A stretch of 64,000 nucleotides of DNA from JANWWM01 sp046292465 (GTDB lineage Bacteria > Bacteroidota > Chlorobiia > Chlorobiales > Thermochlorobacteraceae), in contig JBKBRB010000005.1 in assembly GCA_046292465.1 (NCBI GenBank), forward strand, positions 87,641-151,640, read 5' to 3'. Below are positions 10,001 to 19,002 of the stretch, piece by piece. The position numbers were made by a program, and so were the translations under genes. Under the pieces are notes generated by a model, which worked only from the letters and a program-made list of their open reading frames with translations, was not told where the DNA came from and searched no databases. Numbering within the stretch: position 1 is the stretch's first letter; each line of letters opens with the position of its first letter.

Positions 10001-12623
10001 TATTCAGCCCAACGACATTGCCTTTCAATCACAAACGATTTATGAAGCGGACGACCAATTTGTTAAAGTGTCGGCGCGCAATTTTGGCATTGCCTCGCCC
10101 GATAGCGTGAGCCTGCGCATTTATGAACGCCAACAAGGCGGCGGCGCATTTACGAAAATTGCCGATACGCTCTTCTCAAAAATTTTAGTGCGCGATTCGC
10201 TCATCATTCGGCTGAACTTTCGCAATCGCACCGGCGCGCGCGAGTTGGAATTTCGTGTCAATGAAGACGCTACGATTGACGAAGTTAATCCTGCAAACAA
10301 CACCGCACGCGCAACGATTATTGTTTTTCCGAACGATGTGGTCGGCACGATGCCGTATAACTTTTCCATTTTGCCTGCAAGCAATCCTGCGTTCAGCATC
10401 ATCAGTAGCAGTGCCGGATTAGGCAACGGACGAACGTATCAGTTTGAGTTAGACACCACGATGTCGTTTGATAGTCCCGCCAAGCGCGTCAGCGGCGATT
10501 TGCAAGAAGACACGCTCATCACGACGTGGCGACCGCAGTTCAATCCGATTTTGAACATTCCTTACTATTGGCGCGTGCGAATCCGCAACGCGGACGGGAG
10601 CACAACACCATGGCGACTGCAAACGGCTCGTTTTGATACGCTGAACGGCGCCATGCACCACATTCGTTGGAGTCCGCGTGGTCAACAACTGGGCTTGAAC
10701 ACGCTTGAAAATGTGCGCGTCAATACCGATGGCGTTACGATTGCAAGTGGCGAAGAGCGATTGCGCTTGCGTTCAGTTGGGGCGTTGATGTATGATTATT
10801 TCGGACGCTTTTTCTATGAAATTGCCGTCGGCGATTGTGTACGCTTCAATCAAGTTCCGCCGCTCACCAATCAAATTCGTGGCTTGAACATCTCGATTTT
10901 GGATACAGCAAAAAGTTTATATCCAACGCCAGTTCAAAATTTTGATTTACTGCGTGCCATCGGCGTTGACGGACCGCCCGATACAACGGTTGTGCCGCGC
11001 TTGCTCGCGCTCATTGATAGTTTGCCACAACATGCGGTTTTAATGGTGGCTTTGGTTGATGCCGTGCAAGATATTCCTGATGGATTTGCGTTTTTGCCAT
11101 TTGCGCCCGAAGTTTTGAATCGCTTTGTGCAATTAGGCAGTGTGCGGTTTGGTTCGCTCCGATTCCGTGAGTCGTGGGTGTTTGCAGGCTCAAAAGATAG
11201 GCGCGTTTATTTTGAAGATTGGGGACGGCGTTGTTTTCCGAACAGTGGGTGCGATTCCGCTTTTCGACCAACTGCAATTGACACGGTGATTCGCGTTCCG
11301 AGACGAATGGCAACGATTGAAACTGACCCGATTGGACCTGCCGCACAATGGGGCATGCTCTCGTGGCAAGCCTCGTCGCTTTCACCAAACGCAAAAACCA
11401 TAATTACCGTGATTGGTATTCGGCGCGACGGCACAAGCGACTCGCTTCTTACAGTTTCACAAGGCAGTCAATATAACTTGATGAACCTTTCGGCGGCGCA
11501 GTATCCTTTCCTTAAACTGCGCGTGCATCTGATGCGCGATGTGCCAAACGGCGTATCGCCTTCGCTTCAATCGCTCTCGCTGAACTTTACCACCACAGGC
11601 GACTTAGCCACTTCGAACCGACTTTTCGTTGCCACGCGCGATACGGTCAGACAAGGCGAGCCTCTCAATTTGCAACTTCAACTGCAAAACATCGGCATGG
11701 CAGAGATTGCGCCGATTCGTATTGACCTATCGGCGCAATCGCCAAATGCGCCCACTTACCGCTTCTTGCAAAGCATTGTGATTGATAGCGCACTTTCGCC
11801 CAACCAACGCCGAACGGTAAACTTTACTGTTCCAACAACAATGCTTAACGGCACTCAAATTTTCAAGGCGGAGTTAGACCCCGATAACCGCATTCAAGAA
11901 GTTTCGCGATTCAACAATCAAGCGTTTCGGCAGGCGTTCATCGCAGGCGATTCGCTCTCGCCACAGGTCGACATTACCTTCAACGGGCAACGCATCACAA
12001 GCGGCGCGCTTGTGCCCAGAAAACCGCGCATTGTTGTTTCGGCAACCGACGATAGCCCGATTCCCATTGCTGATACTGCGCTTTTTTCCATCAAACTCGG
12101 TCAAGTGCCTATCTATTTCAGCGATTCGCGCGTCTCGTTCACCCCTGCAACGCTGATGAACAAAACCGCAACTGTTGTCTTTACGCCTGAACTGCCTGAC
12201 GGACGCGACACGCTTCGCGTTACAGTGCGCGATGTTTCGGGCAACCTTGCCGATAGCGCGCAATCCGTCGTTGCCTTTTCAGTTGAATCCGATTTCAAAA
12301 TCCAAAACCTTTACAACTATCCGAACCCATTTCGCGACGAAACCTTCTTTGCGTTCCGAATGACGGGCGAATTGGAGTCGCGCCCAACGGAGTTTAAAAT
12401 TCGCATCTATACCGTTGCAGGCAGAATGATTAAAGAAATTGACGTTATGCCGACGCTCAACGAATCGTTCAATGGCAATGGCGAAGGCTTATACCGTGTG
12501 CGATGGGACGGGCGCGACAACGACGGCGATTTGGTTGCAAATGGCGTCTATATCTACCGCATCACCATCAAAACGCCCAAAGAAAGCATCTACAAAACCG
12601 AGAAACTTGCGATTATTCGCTAA
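7092..12623 (+). CDS. PorU-like C25 (gingipain family) cysteine peptidase, very large, with T9SS-type C-terminus
   Basis: An 1843-residue exported protein with signal peptide MPLHARCLVLLGAFLMTAFT then SFAQ. The first 620 residues contain the PorU-type sequence WYNPANPYLKIYTAKDGVYR. The C25 catalytic domain spans roughly residues 600-990. His834 in NFVGHAGSETWD and Cys864 in SWTCHTGRF are the expected catalytic dyad. Beyond it lie CARDB/Ig-like beta domains (one near residue 1515, DTVRQGEPLNLQLQLQN). A FlgD-like/T9SS tail follows from about residue 1735 (YNYPNPF, VRWDGRDNDGD, NGVYIYRITI). P. gingivalis PorU is about 1160 residues, so this is far longer. It could be the T9SS sortase itself or a gingipain-like cargo; the N-terminal match favours PorU. 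Confidence 0.82.
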   Translation: MPLHARCLVLLGAFLMTAFTSFAQSRTKLTHYVQAYDLSESITRVENTRFSSFAFRGTDGGFLPPQVVGKQHQPTIATKFVFVGIPDGATVRVQAKALATEKRNGITLSPFESQDSIQTAYKEKFLDNPFYQSSTLFPADLAKVEGYTYIGGQYVAQIRVSSLQYQPDKRVLVWNRLVKLDVEILPPASTFAPTERHTTSDFDEQTLKRLLINYRDAKAWRQAEPPRAFRPTTTSWYNPANPYLKIYTAKDGVYRVTGATLAASGLNLSGVNPRTFKLYFKGREVPIRVIGEEDNQLDPTDIIEFIGYVNRGEPEPILNPNSGLQIGTVTEYLNVHSDTCVFWLTWGGALGRRMAEENATPNNSTPQSTYRDTRHYERDTIYVTGFTSFDSITTERVPGEGWIWKRLQVNDFNTSDSLVQPFIVRNPSSTGNSELQLRVVSATLTSSTLDVFLNNSLVTTIPIGTRGEVIRSTTFPTSLLQAGENRLTLRLTQGTGSSVLDFDWFKITSDFLYTLPPADEQFEFASSANADIVLTNAQSSNNFIYNLSDSTILTNVAQSGNTLRFNAQSGKRYIATSTFLTPVVRAHQNGDLRNSSNGADYIIITHPLFLSQANRLANFRQTPLGGGYRTKVVTTEDVYAEFSDGFFTPKAIQEFLKYAYNNWQLPRPKYVLLMGSGTWDPKNNFGFAEPLRKLPLIPVYGNPVSEVWFVSFENSPSRPFVNVPKMHIGRVPAVTLEEATIYVDKLIEMANRPLSQAWYKQFLFITGGIGSFEQQLFRANALNIINASVLPPPTAGIVDTIFRDDDNPFVSSLAAERIQNRINSGTAVINFVGHAGSETWDFTLGDPRVLRNNGRYPLIFSWTCHTGRFAEPNRRTFGETFVFLPQAGATHFIGTAGYGYVGPDDVLNRAVYRAIADTLREVGLIWNAAYQTLLAQTFFWLAINVCSLDQYNIQGDPAQPIVVPRKPDFDIQPNDIAFQSQTIYEADDQFVKVSARNFGIASPDSVSLRIYERQQGGGAFTKIADTLFSKILVRDSLIIRLNFRNRTGARELEFRVNEDATIDEVNPANNTARATIIVFPNDVVGTMPYNFSILPASNPAFSIISSSAGLGNGRTYQFELDTTMSFDSPAKRVSGDLQEDTLITTWRPQFNPILNIPYYWRVRIRNADGSTTPWRLQTARFDTLNGAMHHIRWSPRGQQLGLNTLENVRVNTDGVTIASGEERLRLRSVGALMYDYFGRFFYEIAVGDCVRFNQVPPLTNQIRGLNISILDTAKSLYPTPVQNFDLLRAIGVDGPPDTTVVPRLLALIDSLPQHAVLMVALVDAVQDIPDGFAFLPFAPEVLNRFVQLGSVRFGSLRFRESWVFAGSKDRRVYFEDWGRRCFPNSGCDSAFRPTAIDTVIRVPRRMATIETDPIGPAAQWGMLSWQASSLSPNAKTIITVIGIRRDGTSDSLLTVSQGSQYNLMNLSAAQYPFLKLRVHLMRDVPNGVSPSLQSLSLNFTTTGDLATSNRLFVATRDTVRQGEPLNLQLQLQNIGMAEIAPIRIDLSAQSPNAPTYRFLQSIVIDSALSPNQRRTVNFTVPTTMLNGTQIFKAELDPDNRIQEVSRFNNQAFRQAFIAGDSLSPQVDITFNGQRITSGALVPRKPRIVVSATDDSPIPIADTALFSIKLGQVPIYFSDSRVSFTPATLMNKTATVVFTPELPDGRDTLRVTVRDVSGNLADSAQSVVAFSVESDFKIQNLYNYPNPFRDETFFAFRMTGELESRPTEFKIRIYTVAGRMIKEIDVMPTLNESFNGNGEGLYRVRWDGRDNDGDLVANGVYIYRITIKTPKESIYKTEKLAIIR

Positions 12624-12626
12624 GCG

Positions 12627-12983
12627 ATGAAACGAACGCTTCTACAAACGATTCTGACAGGATTACTCCTCGTTCTCTTTATTGCAGATACGACGAATGT
12701 GTTTGCACTCCACACGCACTATCGCTTTGTTCATCAAGAAGTCAATGCGCAAACTGATTCAAAATGTGTCTCCGCTCCCGACGAGCTTGTCAAGCGCGCG
12801 CCACTTAGATTTGATGATTGGCATTGTGGTCGGCATTCCCATCAATCAAGAGCGCGAGCGGCTCAGCACCTTTTTGCGCTTAATCTACGAGCCCGACCTT
12901 CACTCCTTCTTGCACTTTTGACCACCGTCACAACTTTTGCACTCCAGCATTTCTTTTGCGGTTTGTCAGAATTTGTGATATAG
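12627..12983 (+). pseudogene. broken small exported protein, possible S53 (kumamolisin-type) propeptide remnant
   Basis: One frame opens 3 bp after the peptidase stop with a clear signal peptide (MKRTLLQTILTGLLLVLFIA then DTTNVFA) and runs to 12983, but after residue about 45 it no longer looks like protein. The frame one base over (stop near 12921) reads RHLDLMIGIVVGIPINQERE, then RLSTFLRLIYEPDLHSFLHF. This resembles the pro-kumamolisin activation motif (LDL-IGLPLRNQ, LYDPxSPxYxxFLT). The continuation FLT is only found by shifting back to the first frame. Two frameshifts in a gene truncated before any catalytic domain suggest decay. The family assignment rests on one short motif. Confidence 0.4.
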
Positions 12984-13092
12984 CTCAAACTGGGTTGCTT
13001 GCGAATTATGAACTTATCTATCGAAATCGGATATTCGTTCATTCTGTTTTTTCACATTTCAGCATCTAAAATCACAAAACAAACTTTATACT

Positions 13093-15789
13093 ATGAAGCA
13101 CCAACTTTCAACTCTTCTGCTGATTCTTAGCGCACTGTTCTTTATGAACACATTGCGCACGCAAGCCCAAACTCCTTATTTTGCCGAGCCTTTTAATGCT
13201 ATGACCGATGTTGGCGCGCCCGCCGATTCGCTGGTTGCCCCCGCAGGGTGGACGGCAGAGCGCGTTACGACAATCCCCAGCCCAATTGCTACGCCGCCAC
13301 GCGTAACGCATCGCTCTTCGCCCGCTTCTCCATCTGCACGCATCGCTGGCAACGGTGCACGCGACTTTGAAATTGCAACGCGCGTCGCTCCAACCCCAAC
13401 AACCAGTGCATGGGTCGTTAACCGTCCCAGCGCAAATAATTTTTACGTCAATGACACGGTGCAGACAGACGGCACCAAACCACCTGACGCATTCTCGCCT
13501 GTGGGCACAACAGCACTATGGTTTAACGACTGGTTTGCCGCTGGAGGCGGTACAGCAGGACGCAATGTGCGCCGTCTTTACTCGCCTCCGTTTGATTTGA
13601 GTTCATCAATTTCTCCGCGCATACGGTTCAAGTATTTTTACAACTCAGGTAGTTTTACGCTGAACATCTTGGCTTCTTCCAACGGTGGCGCAACTTGGGA
13701 AGTCATCGGTTCAGCCTCACCGACGGGAACGGCAAACTGGGTTTGGAATGGTACCTCAATTCCTACCGATTACAAAGTTTCTAATGCCCGCATTGCTCTC
13801 GAGGCCGTTAATGCGTGGGGATATCATGACGCTTGGATTGATAGCCTCATCGTCGACGAAGCGTCTACAATCAACGCGGCAGCTAGCGGCAACTGGTCAG
13901 ATCCAGCTACTTGGGTTGGCGGTCAAGTGCCACTTCCTGGCGACAATGTCAATATTCCGCCAGGAACAACTGTAACGATTGATGTTCCTGTCAATGTGTC
14001 TACGCTTTTTCTCATTGGTAATAGCACGCTCAACTTTAACAACATTGCCTCTAACACCCTGACTGTTACACGCTTTTTGCAAGTGCAATCTTCAGCAACA
14101 CTCAATCTCTTTAATGGAACATCAGGGCGCACTCTCAATTTGGGTGGCAATCTCGTGCTTGATGGCACAATGAACGCCTCGCGCGCGGGCGCGGCTATCG
14201 TGATGAATGGCTCTTCTCCACAGACAATTTCAGGATCAGGCAGTTTTACAGGCACGCCAATTGGCGTAGTGCGGCTCTTAGCGATTAACAACCCAAATGG
14301 TGTTACGATTTCTACCACCAATGCGTTTAACATCTCAAGCACCTTGAATCTTGTCAGAGGCACACTAAACGCTGGCGGCCTGCTCACAATCAACAACACA
14401 ATTAACGATGGTGTTCCAACTGCATTCTGCGCGACGCAACGCGGCAATGGAAGCGTTACGGGGCTTATTATCCCACCTACAGCGACTTACAATGTCTCAT
14501 ATGTTATCTTTGCGGGCACAACGCCCCTTCCAACGGTTCCTTTGGGAAACGAAATTCCTTCATTTCGTACAGTCAATAACCTCACTTACAACACCACATC
14601 GTCCTTGGCGATTTTTGGTGGCAACTTACAGGTAAATTCCACACTCACACTTGGAGCGAATGCACAAACGATTTTTGTGGCTCCCTCTGACACGCTGATA
14701 CTTGGCACAAGCCCAACCGCCACGGGAACGCTCTTTGCTGGAACGTCGGGACGCATTTTTGGTAATTTCAGCCGTTGGATTGGCACAACAACGGGCAATC
14801 GTGACTTTCCTGTTGGTGCTCCTGCGGGACGAAAAGCGATTGCAGTCAACTACACAACAGCACCAACAGCGGGCGGTCGTCTCACAGCGCGTTTTCAGAC
14901 TAGTGACCCAGGCAATGCGGGCTTGCCGCTGACTGATGGTCCGATCACGCTTGTTAATGTTGCACCTGATGGTTATTGGGAACTTACACCAGGAAGTGGA
15001 TTAGCAGGCGGCACAGCAACAGTTACGATTTCGCCTACGGGCTTTGCCAACATTAACGATTATCTGAATTTGCGCATGGTGCATCGTCCCAGTAGTCTGT
15101 CGCCATGGGGTTTGTTAGGCACGGCAGGCACGAACACAGGCTCAAATGCCGCACCTAATGTCGTTCGCACAGGTATTTCGCTTCTGCCAACAAACGAATT
15201 TGGCTTGGCAAGCGACGGTAGTCAATTGCCTGTTGAGCTCACTGCCTTTGAAGGCACGTTCAAAAATGGCGAGGTGCTTCTTTCGTGGCGCACGGCTTCG
15301 GAACAGAACAACGCTGGGTTTGAAGTCGAACGCTCATTTGACCGCGAAGCCTTCACACAAATTGGATTCGTGCGCGGCGCAGGCACAACCACCGAAGCGC
15401 AAAGTTACGCCTTCACCGACCGCAATTCGTTCAACGCCGAAAAAGTCTACTATCGCTTGAAGCAAGTCGACTTCGACGGTCAGTTTGAATACAGTCCGAT
15501 TATCGAAGTGAATGTATCGCTTCCGACCAAGTTCGCTTTGATGCAGAACTATCCGAACCCGTTTAACCCAACAACCACGATTGCATATGAACTGCCAACA
15601 CGCGCCAAAGTGCTGTTGAAGGTCTATGATATGCTCGGTCGGGAAGTCGCAACGCTGGTTAATGGCGAACAAACGGCAGGACGCTATGCGCAACCGTTCA
15701 ATGCAAACGCTCTTTCCAGCGGCGTTTATTTCTATCGCTTGCAAGCGGGCAACTTCGTCGAAACAAAGAAGATGATGCTTGTCAAATAA
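13093..15789 (+). CDS. T9SS cargo protein with choice-of-anchor-J-like and G8-like regions
   Basis: An 898-residue secreted protein with signal peptide MKHQLSTLLLILSALFFMNT then LRTQAQ. Residues about 30-255 resemble the MAM/choice-of-anchor J jelly roll (YFAEPFNAM, LYSPPFDLSSSISPRIRFKY, NGGATWEVIG). Residues about 265-330 resemble a G8 or pectin-lyase entry motif (GNWSDPATWVGGQVPLPGDN, VNIPPGTTVTID), followed by repeated Asn/Thr-rich beta strands. From about 715 comes an Fn3-like segment (LPVELTAFEGTFKNGEVLLS). Then the type A sorting domain begins with QNYPNPFNPTTTIAYELP and ends ETKKMMLVK. The tail is shared almost word for word with the protein at 31264-33285. Function beyond surface display or adhesion is unknown. 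A strong terminator follows. Confidence 0.85.
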   Translation: MKHQLSTLLLILSALFFMNTLRTQAQTPYFAEPFNAMTDVGAPADSLVAPAGWTAERVTTIPSPIATPPRVTHRSSPASPSARIAGNGARDFEIATRVAPTPTTSAWVVNRPSANNFYVNDTVQTDGTKPPDAFSPVGTTALWFNDWFAAGGGTAGRNVRRLYSPPFDLSSSISPRIRFKYFYNSGSFTLNILASSNGGATWEVIGSASPTGTANWVWNGTSIPTDYKVSNARIALEAVNAWGYHDAWIDSLIVDEASTINAAASGNWSDPATWVGGQVPLPGDNVNIPPGTTVTIDVPVNVSTLFLIGNSTLNFNNIASNTLTVTRFLQVQSSATLNLFNGTSGRTLNLGGNLVLDGTMNASRAGAAIVMNGSSPQTISGSGSFTGTPIGVVRLLAINNPNGVTISTTNAFNISSTLNLVRGTLNAGGLLTINNTINDGVPTAFCATQRGNGSVTGLIIPPTATYNVSYVIFAGTTPLPTVPLGNEIPSFRTVNNLTYNTTSSLAIFGGNLQVNSTLTLGANAQTIFVAPSDTLILGTSPTATGTLFAGTSGRIFGNFSRWIGTTTGNRDFPVGAPAGRKAIAVNYTTAPTAGGRLTARFQTSDPGNAGLPLTDGPITLVNVAPDGYWELTPGSGLAGGTATVTISPTGFANINDYLNLRMVHRPSSLSPWGLLGTAGTNTGSNAAPNVVRTGISLLPTNEFGLASDGSQLPVELTAFEGTFKNGEVLLSWRTASEQNNAGFEVERSFDREAFTQIGFVRGAGTTTEAQSYAFTDRNSFNAEKVYYRLKQVDFDGQFEYSPIIEVNVSLPTKFALMQNYPNPFNPTTTIAYELPTRAKVLLKVYDMLGREVATLVNGEQTAGRYAQPFNANALSSGVYFYRLQAGNFVETKKMMLVK

Positions 15790-15829
15790 AGTTCTTCTTT
15801 TCTTTCGCTGGCTTTGTTCTTTGAGGAAG

Positions 15830-15866
15830 AGCGGCTCTTGGTTTCAGGAGCCGCTTTTTCTTTTTT
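15830..15866 (+). terminator. Rho-independent terminator after the T9SS cargo gene
   Basis: Perfect 8-bp stem AGCGGCTC (15830-15837) with GAGCCGCT (15848-15855), a 10-base loop and the tail TTTTCTTTTTTAG. It sits 40 bp after the plus-strand stop and 16 bp before the end of the convergent carboxylase gene. Confidence 0.9.
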
Positions 15867-15881
15867 AGCAAATTTGATTGT

Positions 15882-17540
15882 TCAAGTTTGAATCACGCCC
15901 ACGTTGAACTTCGGCATGTCGGGGTTTTCATTGGCGAGTTCGATACAATAGGAAACAATTTGGCGCGTATCGACAGGATTGATGATGCCGTCAATCCAAA
16001 GGCGTGCGGCGGCATAGAGCGGGTTCATTTGCTTTTCGTAACGCTCGCTGATTTCTTTGAGAAAGGCTTGTTTTTCCTCGTCGCTGATGTGTTTGCCGCC
16101 TTTCTCGACTTGCGCAAGTTTAATGCCGAGCAAAGTTTCAGAGGCTTGCTTGCCGCCCATCACGGCAATTTGCGCATGCGGGTAGGCGAAGATAAATCGT
16201 GGGTCGTAGGCTTTGCCGCACATTGCGTAATTGCCCGCGCCGTAACTATTCCCCGTGATGATGGTGATTTTCGGAACAACGGAATTTGAAACGGCATTGA
16301 CCATCTTCGCGCCGTCTTTGATGATGCCACCGTGTTCAGCGCGACTGCCTACCATAAAGCCTGTTACATCTTGCAAGAAAAGAAGCGGAATTTTCTTTTG
16401 ATTGCACGTCATGATGAATCGTGCGGCTTTATCGGCACTGTCGGAATAAATCACACCGCCGACTTGAATTTCGCCTTTTGCGTTCTTGACAATCAACCGT
16501 TGATTTGCCACAATCCCCACAGCCCAGCCGTCGATGCGTGCGTAGGCACAGAGAATCGTTTTGCCGTAGTTGGCTTTGTATTCGATGAGCGAGCCGTCAT
16601 CGCAGATGCAGTCGAGCAAGTTTCGCACGTCGTAGGGTTTGGTCAAATCGGTTTGAAGCAGTCCGAGAATGTCGGTAGGTTTGCGTTTCGGCGGTTGTGA
16701 TTCAATTCGGTCGAAGCCTGCTTTTTGAGTTGCGCCAAAAGTGGAAACAATTTGACGGATTCGCGCCAAGCAGTCTTCATCGTTTTTGACTTTGTGGTCG
16801 ATAATGCCTGAAATTTCCGTTTGCGTGGTCGCTCCGCCGAGCGTTTCGTTATCAATCACTTCACCAATCGCGGCTTTGACGAGGTGAGAGGCGGCAAGAA
16901 AAATACTGCCTGTGCCTTCGACGATGAGGCTTTCGTCGCACATAATTGGCAAGTAAGCACCGCCTGCCACGCACGCGCCCATCACGGCGGCAATTTGCGG
17001 AATGCCCATCGCGCTCATTTTGGCGTTGTTGCGAAACTGCCTGCCGAAGTGCTCCTTGTCAGGAAAAATTTCGTCTTGCATCGGTAGAAAAACACCGGCG
17101 GAGTCGACAAGGTAAATGACGGGCAAGCGGTTTTCCATTGCGATTTCCTGCGCACGAAGATTTTTCTTTGCCGTCATCGGAAACCATGCACCGGCTTTGA
17201 CGGTCGCATCATTGGCGACAACCATGCAGTTGCGCCCATGAATTTTGCCAATGCCGACTACAACGCCCGCCGAGGGACAACCGCCTTCGGCTTCATACAT
17301 GCCATTTGCGGCAAGTTCGCCAATTTCCAAAAACGGTGAGCCGTCATCGAGCAGTTTGGCAATGCGCTCGCGTGCGGTCAGTTTGCCTTTGGCTTTATGC
17401 TTTTCAATCGCTTTTGCACCACCACCTAAGTGGATTTGTTCGCGCAAGTATTGCAGTTTACGCAAGAGGGTTTTGTAGGCGTCTTCGCGCTCGTAAAATT
17501 CGGGAGGGTGTTCTAAAAGAAGCGTGCTTTCCGTTGCCAT
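15882..17540 (-). CDS. acyl-CoA carboxylase, carboxyltransferase (beta) subunit
   Basis: This biotin-dependent carboxyltransferase moves carboxybiotin carbon to an acyl-CoA. I start it at ATG 17538-17540 (MATESTLLLEHPPEFYERED); upstream codons belong to the intergenic region. At about 552 residues it has the crotonase-like double domain. Visible are KGKLTARERIAKLLDDGSPF, the oxyanion region FPMTAKKNLRAQEIA, GIPQIAAVMGACVAGGAYLP, LGGATTQTEISG and, in the second half, QKKIPLLFLQDVTGFMVGS and NSYGAGNYAMCGKAYDPRF. The GACVAGGAYLPIMCDE block and the C-terminal AARLWIDGIINPVDTR are most like methylcrotonyl-CoA carboxylase (leucine breakdown), though propionyl-CoA or geranyl-CoA cannot be excluded. 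No alpha subunit is adjacent. Confidence 0.92.
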   Translation of the reverse strand: MATESTLLLEHPPEFYEREDAYKTLLRKLQYLREQIHLGGGAKAIEKHKAKGKLTARERIAKLLDDGSPFLEIGELAANGMYEAEGGCPSAGVVVGIGKIHGRNCMVVANDATVKAGAWFPMTAKKNLRAQEIAMENRLPVIYLVDSAGVFLPMQDEIFPDKEHFGRQFRNNAKMSAMGIPQIAAVMGACVAGGAYLPIMCDESLIVEGTGSIFLAASHLVKAAIGEVIDNETLGGATTQTEISGIIDHKVKNDEDCLARIRQIVSTFGATQKAGFDRIESQPPKRKPTDILGLLQTDLTKPYDVRNLLDCICDDGSLIEYKANYGKTILCAYARIDGWAVGIVANQRLIVKNAKGEIQVGGVIYSDSADKAARFIMTCNQKKIPLLFLQDVTGFMVGSRAEHGGIIKDGAKMVNAVSNSVVPKITIITGNSYGAGNYAMCGKAYDPRFIFAYPHAQIAVMGGKQASETLLGIKLAQVEKGGKHISDEEKQAFLKEISERYEKQMNPLYAAARLWIDGIINPVDTRQIVSYCIELANENPDMPKFNVGVIQT

Positions 17541-17603
17541 TAGTGTTGGAATGATTTTTTCTGATAACTTACAGAACGAAAAAATACAAAGTCTTGCGGC
17601 AAT

Positions 17604-18149
17604 ATGAAGCAACTTGTTTTCTTGCTTTCCCTTTTTGCGATGGCTTGCGGCGGGAAAAGCACGCCTCCGAAAATCGACATGACCTACATCGGCGACGACT
17701 ATCCCGTTCAAGAAACTTGGAACGCCAAAATCATTTTCAGCGATTCAGGGCGCGTGAAGGCGATTTTAGTGACGCCCTACCTTGCGCAGTATTCCCGACA
17801 AGGCGCGTTGGAGCGACAAATGGACAGCACCTTTCGCGTCGACTTCTTCGACGAGTTTGGCAATCATACTTCATTCATTACGGCAAATCGCGCCAAAGTC
17901 CACCCCAACAGCGATATGGAAGCCTTCGAAAACGTGCTCGTTGTCTCTGATGATTGCACGCGCGTAACGACCGAGTATATGAAGTGGACGGCATCTGACA
18001 GAAAAATTCGTTCCGATAAATTCGTAACCATCACCAAGCCAACCGAAACGCTCACGGGTTATGGCTTCGAGAGCGACCAAAACCTCAAAAACTATCGCAT
18101 CTTCAAAGCCAGTGGGCAAATGAAAGTCAAAGACGACGCCACTTTTTAA
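17604..18149 (+). CDS. lptC: LptC-like lipoprotein (lipopolysaccharide export, periplasmic bridge)
   Basis: A 181-residue protein with a lipoprotein signal (MKQLVFLLSLFAMACGG, lipobox Cys15). The body is all beta: IIFSDSGRVKAILVTPYLAQ, FRVDFFDEFGNHTSFITANR, AFENVLVVSDD, VTTEYMKWTASDRKIRSDKF and LTGYGFESDQNLKNYRI. That is the LptC/OstA-like repeat seen in Bacteroidota LptC homologues, which are lipid-anchored rather than membrane-anchored by a helix. Its predicted role is to pass LPS from LptB2FG to LptA. It is divergent from the carboxylase gene and alone in its transcription unit. Confidence 0.8.
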   Translation: MKQLVFLLSLFAMACGGKSTPPKIDMTYIGDDYPVQETWNAKIIFSDSGRVKAILVTPYLAQYSRQGALERQMDSTFRVDFFDEFGNHTSFITANRAKVHPNSDMEAFENVLVVSDDCTRVTTEYMKWTASDRKIRSDKFVTITKPTETLTGYGFESDQNLKNYRIFKASGQMKVKDDATF

Positions 18150-18183
18150 CAATTTCTTTACAACTCCTTCTCTCTTCGTGCGT

Positions 18184-18191
18184 TAATTTTG
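18184..18191 (+). promoter_or_regulatory. Bacteroidota-type -7 promoter box TAATTTTG
   Basis: Exact match to TAnnTTTG, 47 bp upstream of the ATG of the leucine-rich-repeat gene, in the A+T-rich gap after the lptC-like gene. I did not find a convincing -33 TTG at standard spacing. Confidence 0.5.
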
Positions 18192-18238
18192 CAAAGTTTT
18201 AATGATAACCTTTGCCTAACACAAACGCACCGACGACG

Positions 18239-18940
18239 ATGAAGAGAAGTACCGTTTTATTTTTGTTTGTCTGCTTGTTGCATTTATCGCTTTCACTTTC
18301 TGCTCAAACGATTGACCTTGAAAATGCTCCCGAATTCAAGTCGCTCGAAGCCGCACTAAAACAGCCTGACAACGTCTATAAACTCAATCTCTCTGAAACC
18401 AAAATTGGCAAGCTTTCAAGCGACATTGGCAAACTCAAAAATCTGCGCGAACTGTATCTCAACGATAATAAACTTAGCGACCTTCCCGAATCGCTCTCAA
18501 ACCTCACCGAGTTAGAAGTTTTGAATCTCTCCAATAATTACTTTAACAAGATCCCAAAAGTTATTTTCTCGCTCAAAAAGCTCAAGCAGTTGCACCTGCG
18601 CGTCAATGAAATTCAAAGTGTGCCAAGTGAAATCGGCAACCTTGCGGAACTTGAATTTTTAGACCTGCACCACAACAAACTCACCTCGCTTCCTGAAAGT
18701 ATCGGCAACCTTGTCAGTCTCAAACGGTTGAATGTCAGTACGAATCAACTCACACGACTGCCTGACACCATGAGCAATCTCACGAAACTTTCCGTGCTTG
18801 ATGTTCGCAGCAATCAACTTCAACATATTCCAGAGAAAATTTATCGCCTGCCAAGCCTCTCCAAAATTATGCTTGCAAATAACCCCATCGGCGAAAAAGA
18901 GCGCGATGCCATCGCCAAATCCGTAGAGAGCGTGCAATAA
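18239..18940 (+). CDS. exported leucine-rich-repeat protein
   Basis: A 233-residue protein from ATG 18239, which gives a proper signal peptide (MKRSTVLFLFVCLLHLSLSL then SAQ). After a short lead come about seven 23-residue repeats of the bacterial/plant intracellular type: LKNLRELYLNDNKLSDLPES, LTELEVLNLSNNYFNKIPKV, LKKLKQLHLRVNEIQSVPSE and so on. The consensus is L-x2-L-x2-L-x-L-x2-N-x-L-x2-LP. The C-terminus (IGEKERDAIAKSV) caps the solenoid. LRR proteins of this size in Bacteroidota are usually surface or periplasmic binding proteins. No catalytic domain or sorting tail is present, so the ligand is unknown. Confidence 0.85.
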   Translation: MKRSTVLFLFVCLLHLSLSLSAQTIDLENAPEFKSLEAALKQPDNVYKLNLSETKIGKLSSDIGKLKNLRELYLNDNKLSDLPESLSNLTELEVLNLSNNYFNKIPKVIFSLKKLKQLHLRVNEIQSVPSEIGNLAELEFLDLHHNKLTSLPESIGNLVSLKRLNVSTNQLTRLPDTMSNLTKLSVLDVRSNQLQHIPEKIYRLPSLSKIMLANNPIGEKERDAIAKSVESVQ

Positions 18941-19002
18941 TTCATTGCGTTTCAAATGTTATTTTACCGAATCTTTTTTGATTCATCTTGTTTGAACTTG
19001 CA

